Made by a program: the position numbers and the translations under genes
Notes under the pieces: model-generated
The model's input: only the letters and a program-made list of their open reading frames with translations
Database searches by the model: none
What the model was told of the DNA's origin: nothing
In this document: piece by piece, positions 36,023 to 45,595 of the stretch
Layout of the letters: every line of letters begins with the position of its first letter
Position numbering within the stretch: the stretch's first letter is position 1
Assembly: GCF_026013905.1 (NCBI RefSeq)
Contig: NZ_CP110257.1
Span: 620,001 to 684,000, forward strand
Origin: Schlegelella aquatica
GTDB taxonomy: Bacteria > Pseudomonadota > Gammaproteobacteria > Burkholderiales > Burkholderiaceae_C
Direction: 5' to 3'
DNA length: 64,000 nt

Positions 36023-36612
36023 GCCAGCGACTGCCCCAGACCCCTTCGCAGACCGTCGGCCCGTACTTCGCCTACGGGCTCACGCCGCGCCAGTACGGCT
36101 ACGACCACGGCAGCGCCTACACGCCGGTGCTCGCCGAGCCGCATGCCGAGGGCGAGCACATCCGTATCGTCGGCCAGGTGCTCGATGGCGAGGGCCAGCC
36201 GATCAGCGACGCGATGATCGAGATCGCGCAGCTCGACGCGCGCGGCCGCGAGGTGACCAGCGCCGAGGAGGCTCGCAAGCAGGGCTTCACCGGCTTCGGC
36301 CGCTGCGGCACCGGCACCGATCCGCAATGGAGGTTCTGCTTCCACACCGTCAAGCCCGGCGCGGGCGGGGCGGGGGACGCGCCGCACGTGGAGGTGATCG
36401 TCTTCATGCGCGGCATGCTCTCGCACGCCTTCACGCGCATCTACTTCGAGGACGAGGCCGAGGCCAACGCCGAGGACCGCGTGCTCGCCAGCGTGCCCGC
36501 GGACCGGCGCTCGACCCTCATCGCCCGCCGGGAGCACACGCCCGCCGGCCCCGTGTACCGGTTCGACATCCGCATGCAGGGCCCGCAGGAGACGGTGTTC
36601 TTCGACCTGTGA
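36019..36612 (+). CDS. pcaG: Protocatechuate 3,4-dioxygenase alpha subunit
   Basis: A 197-residue non-catalytic partner of PcaH; it has the same beta-sandwich fold but lacks the Tyr/His iron ligands. TPSQTVGPYFAYGL at the N-terminus is the alpha-subunit signature. Translation is coupled to pcaH by an ATGA overlap. Together they form the (alpha-beta)-Fe oligomer. Confidence 0.95.
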   Translation: MSQRLPQTPSQTVGPYFAYGLTPRQYGYDHGSAYTPVLAEPHAEGEHIRIVGQVLDGEGQPISDAMIEIAQLDARGREVTSAEEARKQGFTGFGRCGTGTDPQWRFCFHTVKPGAGGAGDAPHVEVIVFMRGMLSHAFTRIYFEDEAEANAEDRVLASVPADRRSTLIARREHTPAGPVYRFDIRMQGPQETVFFDL

Positions 36613-36620
36613 GGCGCCCG

Positions 36621-36640
36621 CCCCGGCCGAGCGGCCGGGG
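36621..36640. terminator. Hairpin after pcaG
   Basis: CCCCGGCC / GGCCGGGG with a GAGC loop, 8 bp after the pcaG stop. No T-run, so termination strength is doubtful. Confidence 0.45.
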
Positions 36641-36657
36641 CCGCGGGCGGTAGCGCC

Positions 36658-36663
36658 TAGAAT
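36658..36663 (+). promoter_or_regulatory. -10 box directly before yqgE
   Basis: TAGAAT ends only 6 bp before the ATG at 36670, so transcription would begin at or next to the start codon. No SD is present between them. This predicts a leaderless yqgE mRNA. Confidence 0.45.
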
Positions 36664-36669
36664 CGGCAC

Positions 36670-37245
36670 ATGGCCGACGCTTCCGCCAGCATCAACCTGA
36701 CCAACCAGTTCCTCATCGCCATGCCCGGCATGGCCGACGACACGTTCGCCGGTGCCGTCGTCTACCTGTGCGAGCACACCGAAAAGGGTGCGCTGGGCCT
36801 GGTGATCAACAAGCCCATCGACATCAAGCTGCGCAACCTCTTCGAGAAGGTGGACCTCACGCTCGACCGCGAGGACCTGGCCGAGCAGCCGGTGTACTTC
36901 GGCGGGCCGGTGCAGACCGAGCGCGGTTTCGTGCTGCACGAGCCGGTGGGCGGCCATTACAACTCCTCGCTGGCGATCCCCGGCGGGCTCGAGATGACGA
37001 CCAGCAAGGACGTGCTCGAGGCGCTGGCCAACGGCGCGGGCCCCAAGAAGGTGCTGGTGACGCTCGGCTACAGCGGCTGGGCGCCGGGCCAGCTCGAGGA
37101 CGAGCTCTCGCGCAACGGCTGGCTCACCGTGCAGGCCGAGCCGAGCATCATCTTCGACACCCCGGCCCACGAGCGTTACGACCGGGCCTTGGCGCTGCTG
37201 GGCATCGACCCGCGCATGCTGTCGCAGGAGGCGGGTCACGCCTGA
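36670..37245 (+). CDS. yqgE: YqgE/AlgH family protein (UPF0301)
   Basis: A 191-residue member of the UPF0301 family: N-terminal [17 protein letters not shown] and central [10 protein letters not shown] are the family marks. The biochemical role is not established; homologues are linked to alginate regulation in Pseudomonas. As in many proteobacteria it precedes ruvX (52 bp apart), and here the pyr genes follow, so the set from yqgE to the acyltransferase gene may be one operon. Confidence 0.9.
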   Translation: MADASASINLTNQFLIAMPGMADDTFAGAVVYLCEHTEKGALGLVINKPIDIKLRNLFEKVDLTLDREDLAEQPVYFGGPVQTERGFVLHEPVGGHYNSSLAIPGGLEMTTSKDVLEALANGAGPKKVLVTLGYSGWAPGQLEDELSRNGWLTVQAEPSIIFDTPAHERYDRALALLGIDPRMLSQEAGHA

Positions 37246-37297
37246 AGGCGCGGGCCCGCGACCACGAAGGACCTGGATCGGTCAGACGGGACACGCG

Positions 37298-37687
37298 ATG
37301 CCCTCGACCTGCCTCGCATTCGATTTCGGCACCCGGCGCGTCGGCGTGGCGGTGGGCAACACCGTCTTGCGGCTGGCCCAGCCGCTGCCGTCGATCGCGG
37401 TACAGGGCGATGCCCGTTTTGCCGCCATCGGGCGGCTGATCGCCGAGTGGCGGCCCGACCGGCTCGTCGTCGGCGTGCCGTTCCATCCCGACGGCGCCCC
37501 GCACGAGAACACCTTGCGCGCGCGCCGCTTCGCCCGCCAGCTGCACGGCCGCTACGGCCTGCCGGTGGACGAGGTCGACGAGCGCTACACCACCACCGAG
37601 GCTCTTTCGCTCGGCGCGCGCGATGCGGACGCCGGCGCGGCCTGCCTCATCCTCGAACAGTACTTTCGCGAACGGACGATGCCATGA
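37298..37687 (+). CDS. ruvX: Holliday junction resolvase-like protein RuvX (YqgF)
   Basis: A 129-residue RNase H-fold protein of the YqgF/RuvX family, involved in 16S/23S pre-rRNA 5'-end maturation and proposed as a resolvase. [13 protein letters not shown] carries the first catalytic Asp, and DERYTT and DADAGAA hold the later acidic residues. The stop overlaps the pyrR start (ATGA). Confidence 0.92.
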   Translation: MPSTCLAFDFGTRRVGVAVGNTVLRLAQPLPSIAVQGDARFAAIGRLIAEWRPDRLVVGVPFHPDGAPHENTLRARRFARQLHGRYGLPVDEVDERYTTTEALSLGARDADAGAACLILEQYFRERTMP

Positions 37688-38190
37688 CGACCCTGCATCT
37701 GGACGCCGAAGCGCTCTATCAGGACCTGCAACAGGGCGTGCGCCACCTGTTGCGCCACGACACGGCGCTGGTGGGCATCTGGTCCGGCGGCGCCTGGCTG
37801 GCGGAGCGGCTGCACCGCGATCTGGGGCTGCCCGGGCGGCACGGCGTCATCACCAGCGCCTTGCACCGCGACGACTTCGGCTCGCGCGGCCTGGCCGGCG
37901 GGGCCGACCACACCCAGCTGCCCTTCGAGGTCGAGGGGCGGCACATCCTGCTCATCGACGACGTGCTCTACACCGGCCGCACCACGCGCGCCGTGCTCAA
38001 CGAGCTGTTCGACTTCGGTCGGCCCGCGAGCGTGCGACTGGCCGTGCTGGTCGACCGCGGCGGGCGCGAACTGCCCATCGAGCCCGCGTATTCCGCAGCC
38101 CGCGTCTCGCTGCCCGCGACGCAGCGCCTGTCGCTGGCGCGGGACGACGAAGGCCGGTTCAGCTTCCGCATCGAAACGCTCGCCTTGTGA
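37684..38190 (+). CDS. pyrR: PyrR bifunctional pyrimidine regulator / uracil phosphoribosyltransferase
   Basis: A 168-residue phosphoribosyltransferase of the PyrR family. [14 protein letters not shown] is the PRPP-binding loop and the closing segments match PyrR. In Bacillus PyrR attenuates pyr mRNA by binding RNA; in betaproteobacteria its regulatory role is less clear and it may act mostly as an enzyme. ATG 37684 overlaps the ruvX stop. It sits directly before pyrB, supporting the call. Confidence 0.9.
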   Translation: MTTLHLDAEALYQDLQQGVRHLLRHDTALVGIWSGGAWLAERLHRDLGLPGRHGVITSALHRDDFGSRGLAGGADHTQLPFEVEGRHILLIDDVLYTGRTTRAVLNELFDFGRPASVRLAVLVDRGGRELPIEPAYSAARVSLPATQRLSLARDDEGRFSFRIETLAL

Positions 38191-38252
38191 ACATCCCGGC
38201 CTCGGCCGCAGGGACCGGGGCTTTCCATGCCACGCCCATCGCCCCCGCCCCC

Positions 38253-39215
38253 ATGCTCTACAAGCGCAACCCCCAGCTGAACAAGAACGGCGAGCTGATC
38301 CATCTGTTGTCCATCGAGGGTCTGCCGCGCGACATCATCCACCACATCCTCGACACCGCGGGCACGTTCCTCAGCGTCAACGACCGCGAGGTGAAGAAGG
38401 TGCCGCTGCTGCGCGGCAAGAGCGTGTTCAACCTCTTCTTCGAGAATTCCACGCGTACGCGCACCACCTTCGAGATCGCCGCCAAGCGCCTGTCGGCCGA
38501 CGTCATCAACCTCGACATCGCCCGCTCGTCCACCGCCAAGGGCGAGAGCCTGCTCGACACCATCGCCAACCTGTCGGCCATGCACGCCGACATGTTCGTC
38601 GTGCGCCACAGCGAGTCCGGCGCACCGTACCTGATCGCCCAGCACTGCGCGCCGCACGTGCATGTGGTCAACGCCGGCGACGGCCGCCACGCGCACCCGA
38701 CGCAAGGCCTGCTCGACATGTACACCATCCGCCACTACAAGGGCGACTTCACCAACCTCACGGTGGCCATCGTCGGCGACATCGTCCACTCGCGCGTGGC
38801 GCGCTCGGACATCCATGCCCTCACCACCCTGGGCGTGCCCGAGGTGCGCGTCGTCGGCCCCAAGACGCTCGTGCCCGGCGACCTGAAGGAGATGGGTGTG
38901 CGCGTGTGCCACGACCTCAAGGAGGGCCTGCGCGGGGCCGACGTGGTCATCATGCTGCGACTGCAAAACGAGCGCATGAGCGGGGCCATGCTGCCCAGCG
39001 CCGGCGAGTTCTTCAAGACCTTCGGCCTCACGCCCGACAAGCTCGCGCTCGCCAAGCCCGATGCCATCGTGATGCACCCGGGCCCCATCAACCGCGGCGT
39101 CGAGATCGACTCGGCCGTCGCCGACGGCCGGCAAAGCGTCATCCTGCCGCAGGTGACCTTCGGCATCGCCGTGCGCATGGCCGTGATGTCCATCATCGCC
39201 GGCAACGAAGCCTGA
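38253..39215 (+). CDS. pyrB: Aspartate carbamoyltransferase catalytic subunit
   Basis: Joins carbamoyl phosphate to aspartate in pyrimidine synthesis. The protein is 320 residues. [12 protein letters not shown] binds carbamoyl phosphate, [12 protein letters not shown] is the active-site signature, and [12 protein letters not shown] is the C-terminal segment of the Pseudomonas-type enzyme. ATG 38253 matches the usual N-terminus ([15 protein letters not shown]); a longer frame from the pyrR stop is possible but lacks an SD. There is no pyrI; the downstream dihydroorotase-like protein probably forms the holoenzyme. Confidence 0.95.
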   Translation: MLYKRNPQLNKNGELIHLLSIEGLPRDIIHHILDTAGTFLSVNDREVKKVPLLRGKSVFNLFFENSTRTRTTFEIAAKRLSADVINLDIARSSTAKGESLLDTIANLSAMHADMFVVRHSESGAPYLIAQHCAPHVHVVNAGDGRHAHPTQGLLDMYTIRHYKGDFTNLTVAIVGDIVHSRVARSDIHALTTLGVPEVRVVGPKTLVPGDLKEMGVRVCHDLKEGLRGADVVIMLRLQNERMSGAMLPSAGEFFKTFGLTPDKLALAKPDAIVMHPGPINRGVEIDSAVADGRQSVILPQVTFGIAVRMAVMSIIAGNEA

Positions 39216-39240
39216 ACGAGCGCGCTCCCGAGACGACCCC

Positions 39241-40545
39241 ATGAAGATCCTGATCCGTAACGCCCGGCTGGTAGACCCGGCCAGCGGCACCGACCGCCGC
39301 GCAGACCTCGCCATCGCCGCCGGCCGCATCGTCGCGCTCGGCAGCGTGAGCGGCGACTTCCATCCCAACCGCACCATCGATGCCGAAGGCCTCGTGGTGG
39401 CGCCCGGCCTGGTGGACCTCGCGGCGCGCCTGCGCGAGCCGGGGCACGAGCACGAGGGCATGCTCGAAAGCGAGATGGCCGCCGCCGTCGCGGGCGGCGT
39501 GACCAGCCTCGTGTGCCCGCCGGACACCGATCCGCCCCTGGACGAGCCGGGCCTCGTGGAGATGCTCAAGTTCCGCGCGCGCAGCCTCAACCTGTCGCGT
39601 CTGTACCCGCTGGGCGCGCTCACGCGCGGGCTGAAGGGCGAGGTGCTGACCGAGATGGCCGAGCTCACGGAGGCGGGCTGCGTGGGCTTTTCGCAGGCCG
39701 AAGTCGCGGTCGAGAACACGCAGGTGCTGATGCGGGCGATGCAGTACGCCGCGACCTTCGGCTACACCGTGTGGCTGCGGCCGCAGGACGCGCACCTGGG
39801 CAAGGGCGTGGCCGCCAGCGGTGCCGTCGCCACCCGCCTGGGCCTGTCCGGCGTGCCGGTCATCGCCGAGACGGTCGCGCTGCACACCATCTTCGAGCTG
39901 ATGCGCGCCACGGGCGCGCGCGTGCACGTGTGCCGGCTCTCCAGCGCTGCCGGCGTCGAGCTGGTGCGCGCCGCCAAGCGCGAGGGCCTGCCGCTGACCT
40001 GCGACGTCAGCATCAACCAGCTCCACCTCACCGACGTCGACATCGGCTACTTCAATGCGGACATGCGGCTCAATCCGCCGCTGCGCCAGCAGCGCGACCG
40101 CGAGGCGATCCGCGCCGCATTGGCCGACGGCACCATCGACGCCCTGGTGAGCGACCACACCCCCGTCGACGACGACGCCAAGACGCTGCCCTTCGGGGAG
40201 GCCGAGCCGGGCGCCACCGGCCTCGAGCTGCTGCTCAGCCTGGCGCTCAAGTGGGGCGAGGAGAGCGGGGCGGGTCTGCTGCGCGCGCTCGCCGTCCTCA
40301 CCCACGAGCCCATGCGCGTGCTGGGCGAATCGCTCGGCTCGCTGGCCACCAGCACCGGCCGTCTCGTCGAAGGCGGCTGGGCCGATCTGTGCATCTTCGA
40401 TCCGACGGCGCGCTGGACGGTGCAGCCGCAGGTGCTGCGCAGCCAGGGGCGTCACACCCCCTTCACCGGCTACGAACTGCCCGGGCAGGTGCGCTACACG
40501 CTGGTGGCGGGGCAGGTCGCGTACGAGGCCGCCGAAGCGCGCTGA
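39241..40545 (+). CDS. pyrX: Inactive dihydroorotase-like subunit PyrX (PyrC')
   Basis: A 434-residue dihydroorotase-fold protein that appears non-catalytic. The metal motif normally DLHVHLREPG reads D59-L-A-A-R-L-R-EPG, so both zinc His residues are gone (Ala61, Arg63). The later metal His is also missing: VHVCRLSS replaces the usual HxxHxS. The fold-typical SDHTPVDDDAK and LPFGEAEPGATG remain. In Pseudomonas such PyrC' chains are needed structurally for an active PyrB dodecamer, and the 25-bp spacing from pyrB fits that. A true dihydroorotase should lie elsewhere in the genome. Confidence 0.92.
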   Translation: MKILIRNARLVDPASGTDRRADLAIAAGRIVALGSVSGDFHPNRTIDAEGLVVAPGLVDLAARLREPGHEHEGMLESEMAAAVAGGVTSLVCPPDTDPPLDEPGLVEMLKFRARSLNLSRLYPLGALTRGLKGEVLTEMAELTEAGCVGFSQAEVAVENTQVLMRAMQYAATFGYTVWLRPQDAHLGKGVAASGAVATRLGLSGVPVIAETVALHTIFELMRATGARVHVCRLSSAAGVELVRAAKREGLPLTCDVSINQLHLTDVDIGYFNADMRLNPPLRQQRDREAIRAALADGTIDALVSDHTPVDDDAKTLPFGEAEPGATGLELLLSLALKWGEESGAGLLRALAVLTHEPMRVLGESLGSLATSTGRLVEGGWADLCIFDPTARWTVQPQVLRSQGRHTPFTGYELPGQVRYTLVAGQVAYEAAEAR

Positions 40546-40549
40546 AGCG

Positions 40550-41335
40550 ATGGGGATGCGCTCGGGACTGCGCGGTCTCTGGCGTCTCGCCCGCGTGCTC
40601 GGGTGGGTGCTGCGGGGCCTCGCCATCGTGCTGTGCCGGTTTCCGGGGCTCGATGCGGCCGGCCGACGCGCCGAGGTCCAGCGCTGGTCGGCGCGGGTGC
40701 TGCAAAGTCTCGGCATCGCGCTTCGCGTCGAGGGCCGGCTGCGCACCGGTGCCAAGCTCCTGGTGGCGAACCACATCTCGTGGCTCGACATCGTCGCGAT
40801 CAATGCCGTGCATCCTTCGCGCTTCGTCTCGAAGGCGCAGGTGCGCCACTGGCCGCTCTTGAACCGCCTGGTCGACGCCGCCGACACCCTCTACCTGGAG
40901 CGCGAGCGGCGCCGCGATGCGCTGCGCGTGGTGCACCAGGTCGCCGAGGCGCTGAAAGCCGGAGACACCGTCGCCGTCTTTCCCGAGGGCACCACCAGCG
41001 ACGGCACCACGCTGTTGCCCTTTCATGCCAACTTGCTCCAGGCGGCCATCGCCACACAGACGCCGGTGCAACCGGTGGCGCTGCGCTATGCCGATCGCCA
41101 CCACCCGGTGAGTCCGGCGGCCGCCTACGTGGGCGACACCACGCTCCTCGCGTCGGTGTGGCGGGTGGCGTGCGCGAATGGGCTCGAGGTAAGCGTCGCG
41201 GTGCTGCCGGCGCGCGGCGCGCGCCACATGGACCGGCGGGCCCTCGCCCGCCTGGTGCGCGCGGACATCGCCGGCGCACTGCAGATGCCGGCGCTGGAGC
41301 ACGGGCCCGCCGAGGAGGCGCTGGCCGGCCCTTGA
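40550..41335 (+). CDS. plsC: 1-acyl-glycerol-3-phosphate acyltransferase (PlsC family)
   Basis: A 261-residue membrane-associated acyltransferase that would make phosphatidic acid from lysophosphatidic acid. A hydrophobic helix at about 14-30 is followed by the catalytic H-x4-D (NHISWLD) and the substrate motif FPEGTTSDG. It lies 4 bp after pyrX, a common arrangement in betaproteobacteria. Paralogues with other acyl acceptors share these motifs, so the precise substrate is open. Confidence 0.88.
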   Translation: MGMRSGLRGLWRLARVLGWVLRGLAIVLCRFPGLDAAGRRAEVQRWSARVLQSLGIALRVEGRLRTGAKLLVANHISWLDIVAINAVHPSRFVSKAQVRHWPLLNRLVDAADTLYLERERRRDALRVVHQVAEALKAGDTVAVFPEGTTSDGTTLLPFHANLLQAAIATQTPVQPVALRYADRHHPVSPAAAYVGDTTLLASVWRVACANGLEVSVAVLPARGARHMDRRALARLVRADIAGALQMPALEHGPAEEALAGP

Positions 41336-41353
41336 GTCAGGCGTCGCCCGGGG

Positions 41354-42097
41354 TCAGGCCTTGCCCTGGCTCGCGACGGCGGCAGCGGCCTTCTTCGCCG
41401 CTTCCTCGTCGCCGAGGTAGTAATGGCGGATCGGCTTCAGGTTCTCATCCAGCTCGTAGACGAGCGGAATGCCGTTCGGGATGTTCAGGCCGACGATGTC
41501 GCTGTCGGAGATGTCGTCCAGGTACTTCACGAGCGCACGGATGCTGTTGCCGTGCGCCGAGACGAGGATGCGCTTGCCCGCCTTGATGGCCGGCGCCATC
41601 GACTCGTTCCAGAACGGCAGGACCCGCGCGACGGTGTCCTTCAGGCACTCGGTGAGCGGAATCTGCTCCGGCGCGAGCTTGGCGTAGCGCACGTCGTTGC
41701 GCTGGCCCCGGGGGTCGTCGGGGTCGAGCGCAGGCGGCGGCACGTCGTAGCTGCGGCGCCAGATCAGCACCTGCTCGTCGCCGTACTGGCGCGCCATGTC
41801 GGCCTTGTTGAGGCCCTGCAGCGCGCCGTAGTGGCGCTCGTTGAGCCGCCACGAATGCACCACGGGCAGCCACGTGCGGTCCATCTGGTCGAGGCAGTGC
41901 CACAACGTCCAGATGGCGCGCTTGAGCACCGAGGTGTAGCACACGTCGAACTCGAACCCTTCGGCCTTGAGCAGGCGGCCGGCCTCCTTGGCCTGCTCCA
42001 CGCCGGTCGGCGTGAGATCGACGTCCGTCCAGCCGGTGAAGCGGTTTTCGAGGTTCCACGTCGATTCGCCGTGGCGCAACAGCACGAGCTTGTACAT
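41354..42097 (-). CDS. gpmA: 2,3-bisphosphoglycerate-dependent phosphoglycerate mutase
   Basis: Glycolytic enzyme interconverting 3- and 2-phosphoglycerate; 247 residues. LRHGESTWN carries the phospho-accepting His9, [14 protein letters not shown] is the dPGM signature, and [10 protein letters not shown] holds the second His. ATG 42097 gives the typical N-terminus [10 protein letters not shown]; an ATG 36 bp upstream is not used. It is convergent with the acyltransferase gene (18 bp) and divergent from the rhodanese operon. Confidence 0.97.
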   Translation of the reverse strand: MYKLVLLRHGESTWNLENRFTGWTDVDLTPTGVEQAKEAGRLLKAEGFEFDVCYTSVLKRAIWTLWHCLDQMDRTWLPVVHSWRLNERHYGALQGLNKADMARQYGDEQVLIWRRSYDVPPPALDPDDPRGQRNDVRYAKLAPEQIPLTECLKDTVARVLPFWNESMAPAIKAGKRILVSAHGNSIRALVKYLDDISDSDIVGLNIPNGIPLVYELDENLKPIRHYYLGDEEAAKKAAAAVASQGKA

Positions 42098-42136
42098 GTG
42101 CGTGTGACTCCGAGCAAGGCGCAAAGCCTGCAATTC

Positions 42137-42142
42137 TATAAT
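42137..42142 (+). promoter_or_regulatory. -10 box of the rhodanese-grxC operon
   Basis: A perfect TATAAT on the plus strand, 52 bp before the GTG at 42195. On the other strand the overlapping TATAGA could serve gpmA, so this short AT-rich patch is likely a divergent promoter. No clear -35 is seen. Confidence 0.5.
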
Positions 42143-42194
42143 CCGCGCCCGTCATCACCTCCGGTCGTCGGCCCCGGCCGCCGGCGCAACAACC

Positions 42195-42608
42195 GTGAAG
42201 TTCTTTCTCGACAACTGGTTCCTGTTCCTCGTCGCATTCGTCTCGGGCGGCATGTTGCTGTGGCCTCTGGTGTCGCGTTCCGCCCAAGGGCGGGGCGTCT
42301 CGCCCACCCAGGCGGTGCTGCTCATCAACCGCGACAAGGCGGTGGTGGTCGACGTGAGCGAGCCGCACGAGTATGCGCAGGGTCACGTCAAAGGGGCGCG
42401 CAACATCCCGTTCGGTCAGCTCGAATCGAGCAAGGATCTGCCCTCCAACAAAGCCCTGCCGATCATCCTGGTTTGCCCGCGAGGCGTGCGCGCCGCCCGC
42501 GCCGCCGCTACCCTGCGCAAGCTCGGCTACGAGAACGCGGTGTCGCTGGCAGGCGGGCTCCACGCCTGGCGCGAAGCCCATCTCCCGGTGGAGAAATCCT
42601 CGGCCTGA
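42195..42608 (+). CDS. Membrane-anchored rhodanese-domain protein
   Basis: A 137-residue protein with one N-terminal membrane helix (about 8-26) and a rhodanese domain at about 35-130; the active-site Cys94 is in VCPRGVRA. Rhodaneses transfer sulfane sulfur. The start is GTG 42195. It precedes grxC, secB and gpsA, as in many proteobacteria where the gene is called yibN; the group links thiol chemistry with protein export and phospholipid precursors. Confidence 0.87.
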   Translation: MKFFLDNWFLFLVAFVSGGMLLWPLVSRSAQGRGVSPTQAVLLINRDKAVVVDVSEPHEYAQGHVKGARNIPFGQLESSKDLPSNKALPIILVCPRGVRAARAAATLRKLGYENAVSLAGGLHAWREAHLPVEKSSA

Positions 42609-42644
42609 GCGCGGCCGCCGGCCGCCCCCAAGGAGAAGGAACGC

Positions 42645-42905
42645 ATGCAACCGGTCAAGATGTACACCACCCAGGTGTGCCCCTACTGCCAACGAGCCAA
42701 GATGCTGCTCAAGCAGCGCGGGGTCATCGAGATCGAGGAGATCCGCGTCGACCTCGACCCGGCCCAGCGGGAGCGCATGATCGAGATCACGGGGCGGCGC
42801 ACGGTGCCGCAGATCTTCATCGGTGAGACGCACGTGGGCGGTTGCGACGACCTCATCGCCCTCGATCAGCGTGGCGGCCTGACCCCGCTCCTGCAAGGCG
42901 CCTGA
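42645..42905 (+). CDS. grxC: Glutaredoxin 3
   Basis: An 86-residue glutaredoxin with the dithiol active site C12-P-Y-C15 and the glutathione-binding segments RRTVPQIFI and GGCDDL. It reduces disulfides and protein-glutathione adducts in the cytoplasm. AAGGAGAAGG precedes the ATG. It lies between the rhodanese and secB. Confidence 0.95.
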   Translation: MQPVKMYTTQVCPYCQRAKMLLKQRGVIEIEEIRVDLDPAQRERMIEITGRRTVPQIFIGETHVGGCDDLIALDQRGGLTPLLQGA

Positions 42906-42989
42906 AGGGCGGCCCGGGCGGCGGCATGCGGCCGCGGTCCCTCACCTCGCGCCCACAAATCGTTTCCGGGTTGCTTCGCGCGGCTCGGC

Positions 42990-42995
42990 CATAAT
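42990..42995 (+). promoter_or_regulatory. Possible internal -10 box upstream of secB
   Basis: CATAAT in a short AT-rich patch within the 150-bp grxC-secB gap, 63 bp before the secB start. The gap is longer than others in the operon, so a second promoter here is plausible; no strong -35 is present at the right distance. Confidence 0.35.
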
Positions 42996-43058
42996 GCAAC
43001 TGCGGCCCGCACCGCCTTCCGGTGACGGGCCTCGTCGTTTCAAGGAATGCATTCCATC

Positions 43059-43529
43059 ATGGCCGACCAAGACCAAAACCCCGTTTTCCAGATCCAGCGC
43101 ATCTACACCAAGGACCTGTCGCTGGAGCAGCCCAATTCCCCGCAGATCCTGCTGGAGCAGGAGCAGCCGCACGTCGACATCAACCTCGGCGTGGAAGTGC
43201 AGCCGGTGGTCGAAGGCATCTTCGAGGTCGCCGTGACGGCGACGGTGCACACCAAGCTGAAGGACAAGACGCTCTTCCTGGTCGAGGCGAAGCAGGCGGG
43301 CATCTTCGAGATCCGCAACATCCCGCAGGACCAGATGAACCCGATCATCGGCATCGCGTGCCCGCAGATCATCTACCCGTATCTGCGCGCCGTGGTGGCC
43401 GACGTGATCACCCGCGCCGGCTTCCCGCCGGTGCACTTGGCCGAGGTGAACTTCCAGGCCATGTACGAGGCCCAGCAGCAACAGCAGCAGGGCGGCAACG
43501 GCGGCTCGGGCATCATCACCAGCGCCTGA
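43059..43529 (+). CDS. secB: Protein-export chaperone SecB
   Basis: A 156-residue homotetrameric chaperone that keeps preproteins unfolded and delivers them to Sec[20 protein letters not shown] and [13 protein letters not shown] are the family marks; the tail is Gln-rich. Two in-frame ATGs exist. 43047 abuts the AAGGA directly, while 43059 leaves about 12 bp, so the shorter form, which also matches the usual [10 protein letters not shown] start, is preferred. Confidence 0.97.
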   Translation: MADQDQNPVFQIQRIYTKDLSLEQPNSPQILLEQEQPHVDINLGVEVQPVVEGIFEVAVTATVHTKLKDKTLFLVEAKQAGIFEIRNIPQDQMNPIIGIACPQIIYPYLRAVVADVITRAGFPPVHLAEVNFQAMYEAQQQQQQGGNGGSGIITSA

Positions 43530-43551
43530 GAAGGCGGCTGAGCGTCGACCC

Positions 43552-44532
43552 ATGAACATCACCGTTCTGGGCGCCGGCGCCTGGGGCACGGCGCTCGCGC
43601 TTCATAGCGCCATGCGCCGCCCCACCTTGCTGTGGGCGCGCGACGCGGCACAGGCCGCGGCGATGCGCGAGCGGCGCCGCAACGAGAAGTACCTGCCCGA
43701 GATCGAGCTGCCGGCCGCGCTGGACGTGACGTCGGACTTCGCGCGGGCGCTGGCCCATGCGAGCGAAGGCCTCTTCGTCATCGCCACGCCGATGGCGGCG
43801 CTGCGCGAGATGCTGGGCCGGCTGCCCGAGGACGCGCGCGTGTGGTGGCTGTGCAAGGGCTTCGAGAAGGGGACGGGTCGGCTCGGGCATGAGGTGGCCC
43901 GCGAAGTGCGTCCTCTGGCACGGGTGGGTGTGCTCTCGGGCCCCAGCTTCGCGCTCGAGGTGGCGCGCGGCCAGCCCACGGCCGTGGTGGCCGCCAGCAC
44001 CGACGCCTCGCTGCGCGACTCGGCTGTGGAGGCCTTCCACGGGCAGGCGCTGCGGGTCTACACCTCCACCGACCCGATCGGCGTGGAGGTGGGCGGCGCG
44101 GTCAAGAACGTCCTCGCCATCGCCACCGGCATCGCAGACGGCATGTCCTTGGGGCTGAACGCCCGGGCGGCGCTCATCACGCGCGGCCTGGCCGAGATGT
44201 CGCGGCTGGGAGTGGCCCTCGGGGCCCGCACCGAAACCTTCATGGGCCTGTCCGGGCTCGGCGATCTCGTGCTCACCGCCACCGGCGACCTCTCCCGCAA
44301 TCGGCAGGTGGGTCTGCGCCTGGCGCGCGGGCAGACGCTGGCCGACATCCTGCGCGAACTGGGTCACGTCGCCGAAGGCGTCTACAGCGCGGCGACGGTG
44401 CTCGAGCGCGCCCGTGCCGCGGGCGTCGAGATGCCGATCACCTCGGCGGTGGTGGACGTGATCGAAGGCCGGCTCGCTCCCCGGCAGGCCCTCGAGCGGC
44501 TGATGTCGCGCGATGCGCGAGCCGAAGGGTGA
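43552..44532 (+). CDS. gpsA: Glycerol-3-phosphate dehydrogenase [NAD(P)+]
   Basis: A 326-residue cytosolic enzyme making sn-glycerol 3-phosphate for phospholipid synthesis. GAGAWG (7-12) is the NAD(P)-binding loop. The catalytic Lys is in [13 protein letters not shown], and the substrate segment is [13 protein letters not shown]. It starts 22 bp after secB, the conserved secB-gpsA pair of proteobacteria. Confidence 0.97.
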   Translation: MNITVLGAGAWGTALALHSAMRRPTLLWARDAAQAAAMRERRRNEKYLPEIELPAALDVTSDFARALAHASEGLFVIATPMAALREMLGRLPEDARVWWLCKGFEKGTGRLGHEVAREVRPLARVGVLSGPSFALEVARGQPTAVVAASTDASLRDSAVEAFHGQALRVYTSTDPIGVEVGGAVKNVLAIATGIADGMSLGLNARAALITRGLAEMSRLGVALGARTETFMGLSGLGDLVLTATGDLSRNRQVGLRLARGQTLADILRELGHVAEGVYSAATVLERARAAGVEMPITSAVVDVIEGRLAPRQALERLMSRDARAEG

Positions 44533-44547
44533 GCGGGGAGTGTGAGC

Positions 44548-44580
44548 GGCCGTGCCGATGGCCCGGAACGGCCCGTTTTC
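44548..44580 (+). terminator. Possible terminator after gpsA
   Basis: GGCCGT / ACGGCC arms (44548-44553 and 44568-44573) enclose a 14-nt loop with an internal GGCCC, followed by CGTTTTCT. A moderate intrinsic terminator between gpsA and the next gene. Confidence 0.45.
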
Positions 44581-44602
44581 TCGAGGGGTGAGGAGGGGTG
44601 AG

Positions 44603-45574
44603 ATGAAGCGTCGCTGCTGTCTGCAAGCCTTGGCGGCCGCCGGCATCGCGCCGTGGGCCTCGGCCTCGGCGCAGGGCTGGCCCGAGCGGCCGATCCGGCT
44701 GGTGGTGCCGTTCCCGCCCGGCAGTTCGCCTGACCTCATCGCCCGCACGGTGGCCGAGCCGCTGGCCGCGGCCCTCGGGCAGGCGGTCGTGGTCGAGAAC
44801 CGACCCGGCGCGGGCGGCAACATCGGCACCGCCCAGGTCGCCCGGGCGCAGCCCGACGGGCACACCTTCGTCTTCACGATTCAGGGGCCGCTCGTCACCG
44901 CGCCGATGCTCAGCCGCTCGCTCGGCTACGACCCGCAGCGCGACCTGGTGCCGGTCACCCTGGTCGCCACCAGCCCCAACGTGCTCGTCGTCTCGCCCGC
45001 ATTGGGCGCGAACACGCTCGCGGAGTTCGTGCGCTACGCCAAGGCGCGCCCGGGGCAGCTCAACTACGGCTCGGTGGGCAACGGCAGCGCCTCGCATCTG
45101 GCGATGGAGCTGTTCAAGACGCGCGCCGGAGTGGACCTGGTCCACGTGCCGTACCAAGGCTTCCCACAAGTCGTCAACGCCATGCTGGCCGGGCAGGTCC
45201 AGGCCTCGTTCATGGTGCCCGCCATCGCGATGGGGCAGGTGCGCGCCGGGAAGCTCGAGGCGCTGGGTGTCACGACCTTGGGCCGCACCAGCGCCTTGCC
45301 GGAGTTGCCCACGCTGGCCGAGCAGGGCTATGCGGGCTTCGAAGCGATTTCCTGGCAGGCGGTGCTGGCGCCCGCGGGCACGCCGCCGGGTGTGGTCGAG
45401 CGCATGAGCCGCGAGCTGGTGCGCATCATCCGCAGTGACGAGGTGCGCTCCCGGATGCTTGCCCAGTACTTCACCGCCGCCGGCACCGCACCGCAGGCGC
45501 TCGCGCTGCTGATGAAGTCCGAACGCGACCGCTGGGCGCGGGTCATCCGGGCGGCGGGCGTGCAGCCGGAATGA
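44603..45574 (+). CDS. Tripartite tricarboxylate receptor (Bug/TctC family)
   Basis: A 323-residue periplasmic solute-binding protein. The signal peptide (KRR..., then LQALAAAGIAPWASASA) is cut near residue 24. WPERPIRLVVPFPPGSSPD and ENRPGAGGNIG are the Bug hallmarks that grip a carboxylate. Bug proteins are greatly expanded in Burkholderiales; the ligand is unknown and no TctA/TctB membrane partners are nearby. The ATG 44603 has AGGAGGGG upstream; a start 51 bp earlier is rejected. Confidence 0.9.
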   Translation: MKRRCCLQALAAAGIAPWASASAQGWPERPIRLVVPFPPGSSPDLIARTVAEPLAAALGQAVVVENRPGAGGNIGTAQVARAQPDGHTFVFTIQGPLVTAPMLSRSLGYDPQRDLVPVTLVATSPNVLVVSPALGANTLAEFVRYAKARPGQLNYGSVGNGSASHLAMELFKTRAGVDLVHVPYQGFPQVVNAMLAGQVQASFMVPAIAMGQVRAGKLEALGVTTLGRTSALPELPTLAEQGYAGFEAISWQAVLAPAGTPPGVVERMSRELVRIIRSDEVRSRMLAQYFTAAGTAPQALALLMKSERDRWARVIRAAGVQPE

Positions 45575-45595
45575 GTCCGCAGCGGGCGGCCGCTT

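Noticed and set aside
36019..36612. PcaG as possibly an inactive or damaged dioxygenase because it lacks Fe ligands
   Set aside because: Absence of the Tyr/His ligands is normal for the alpha subunit.
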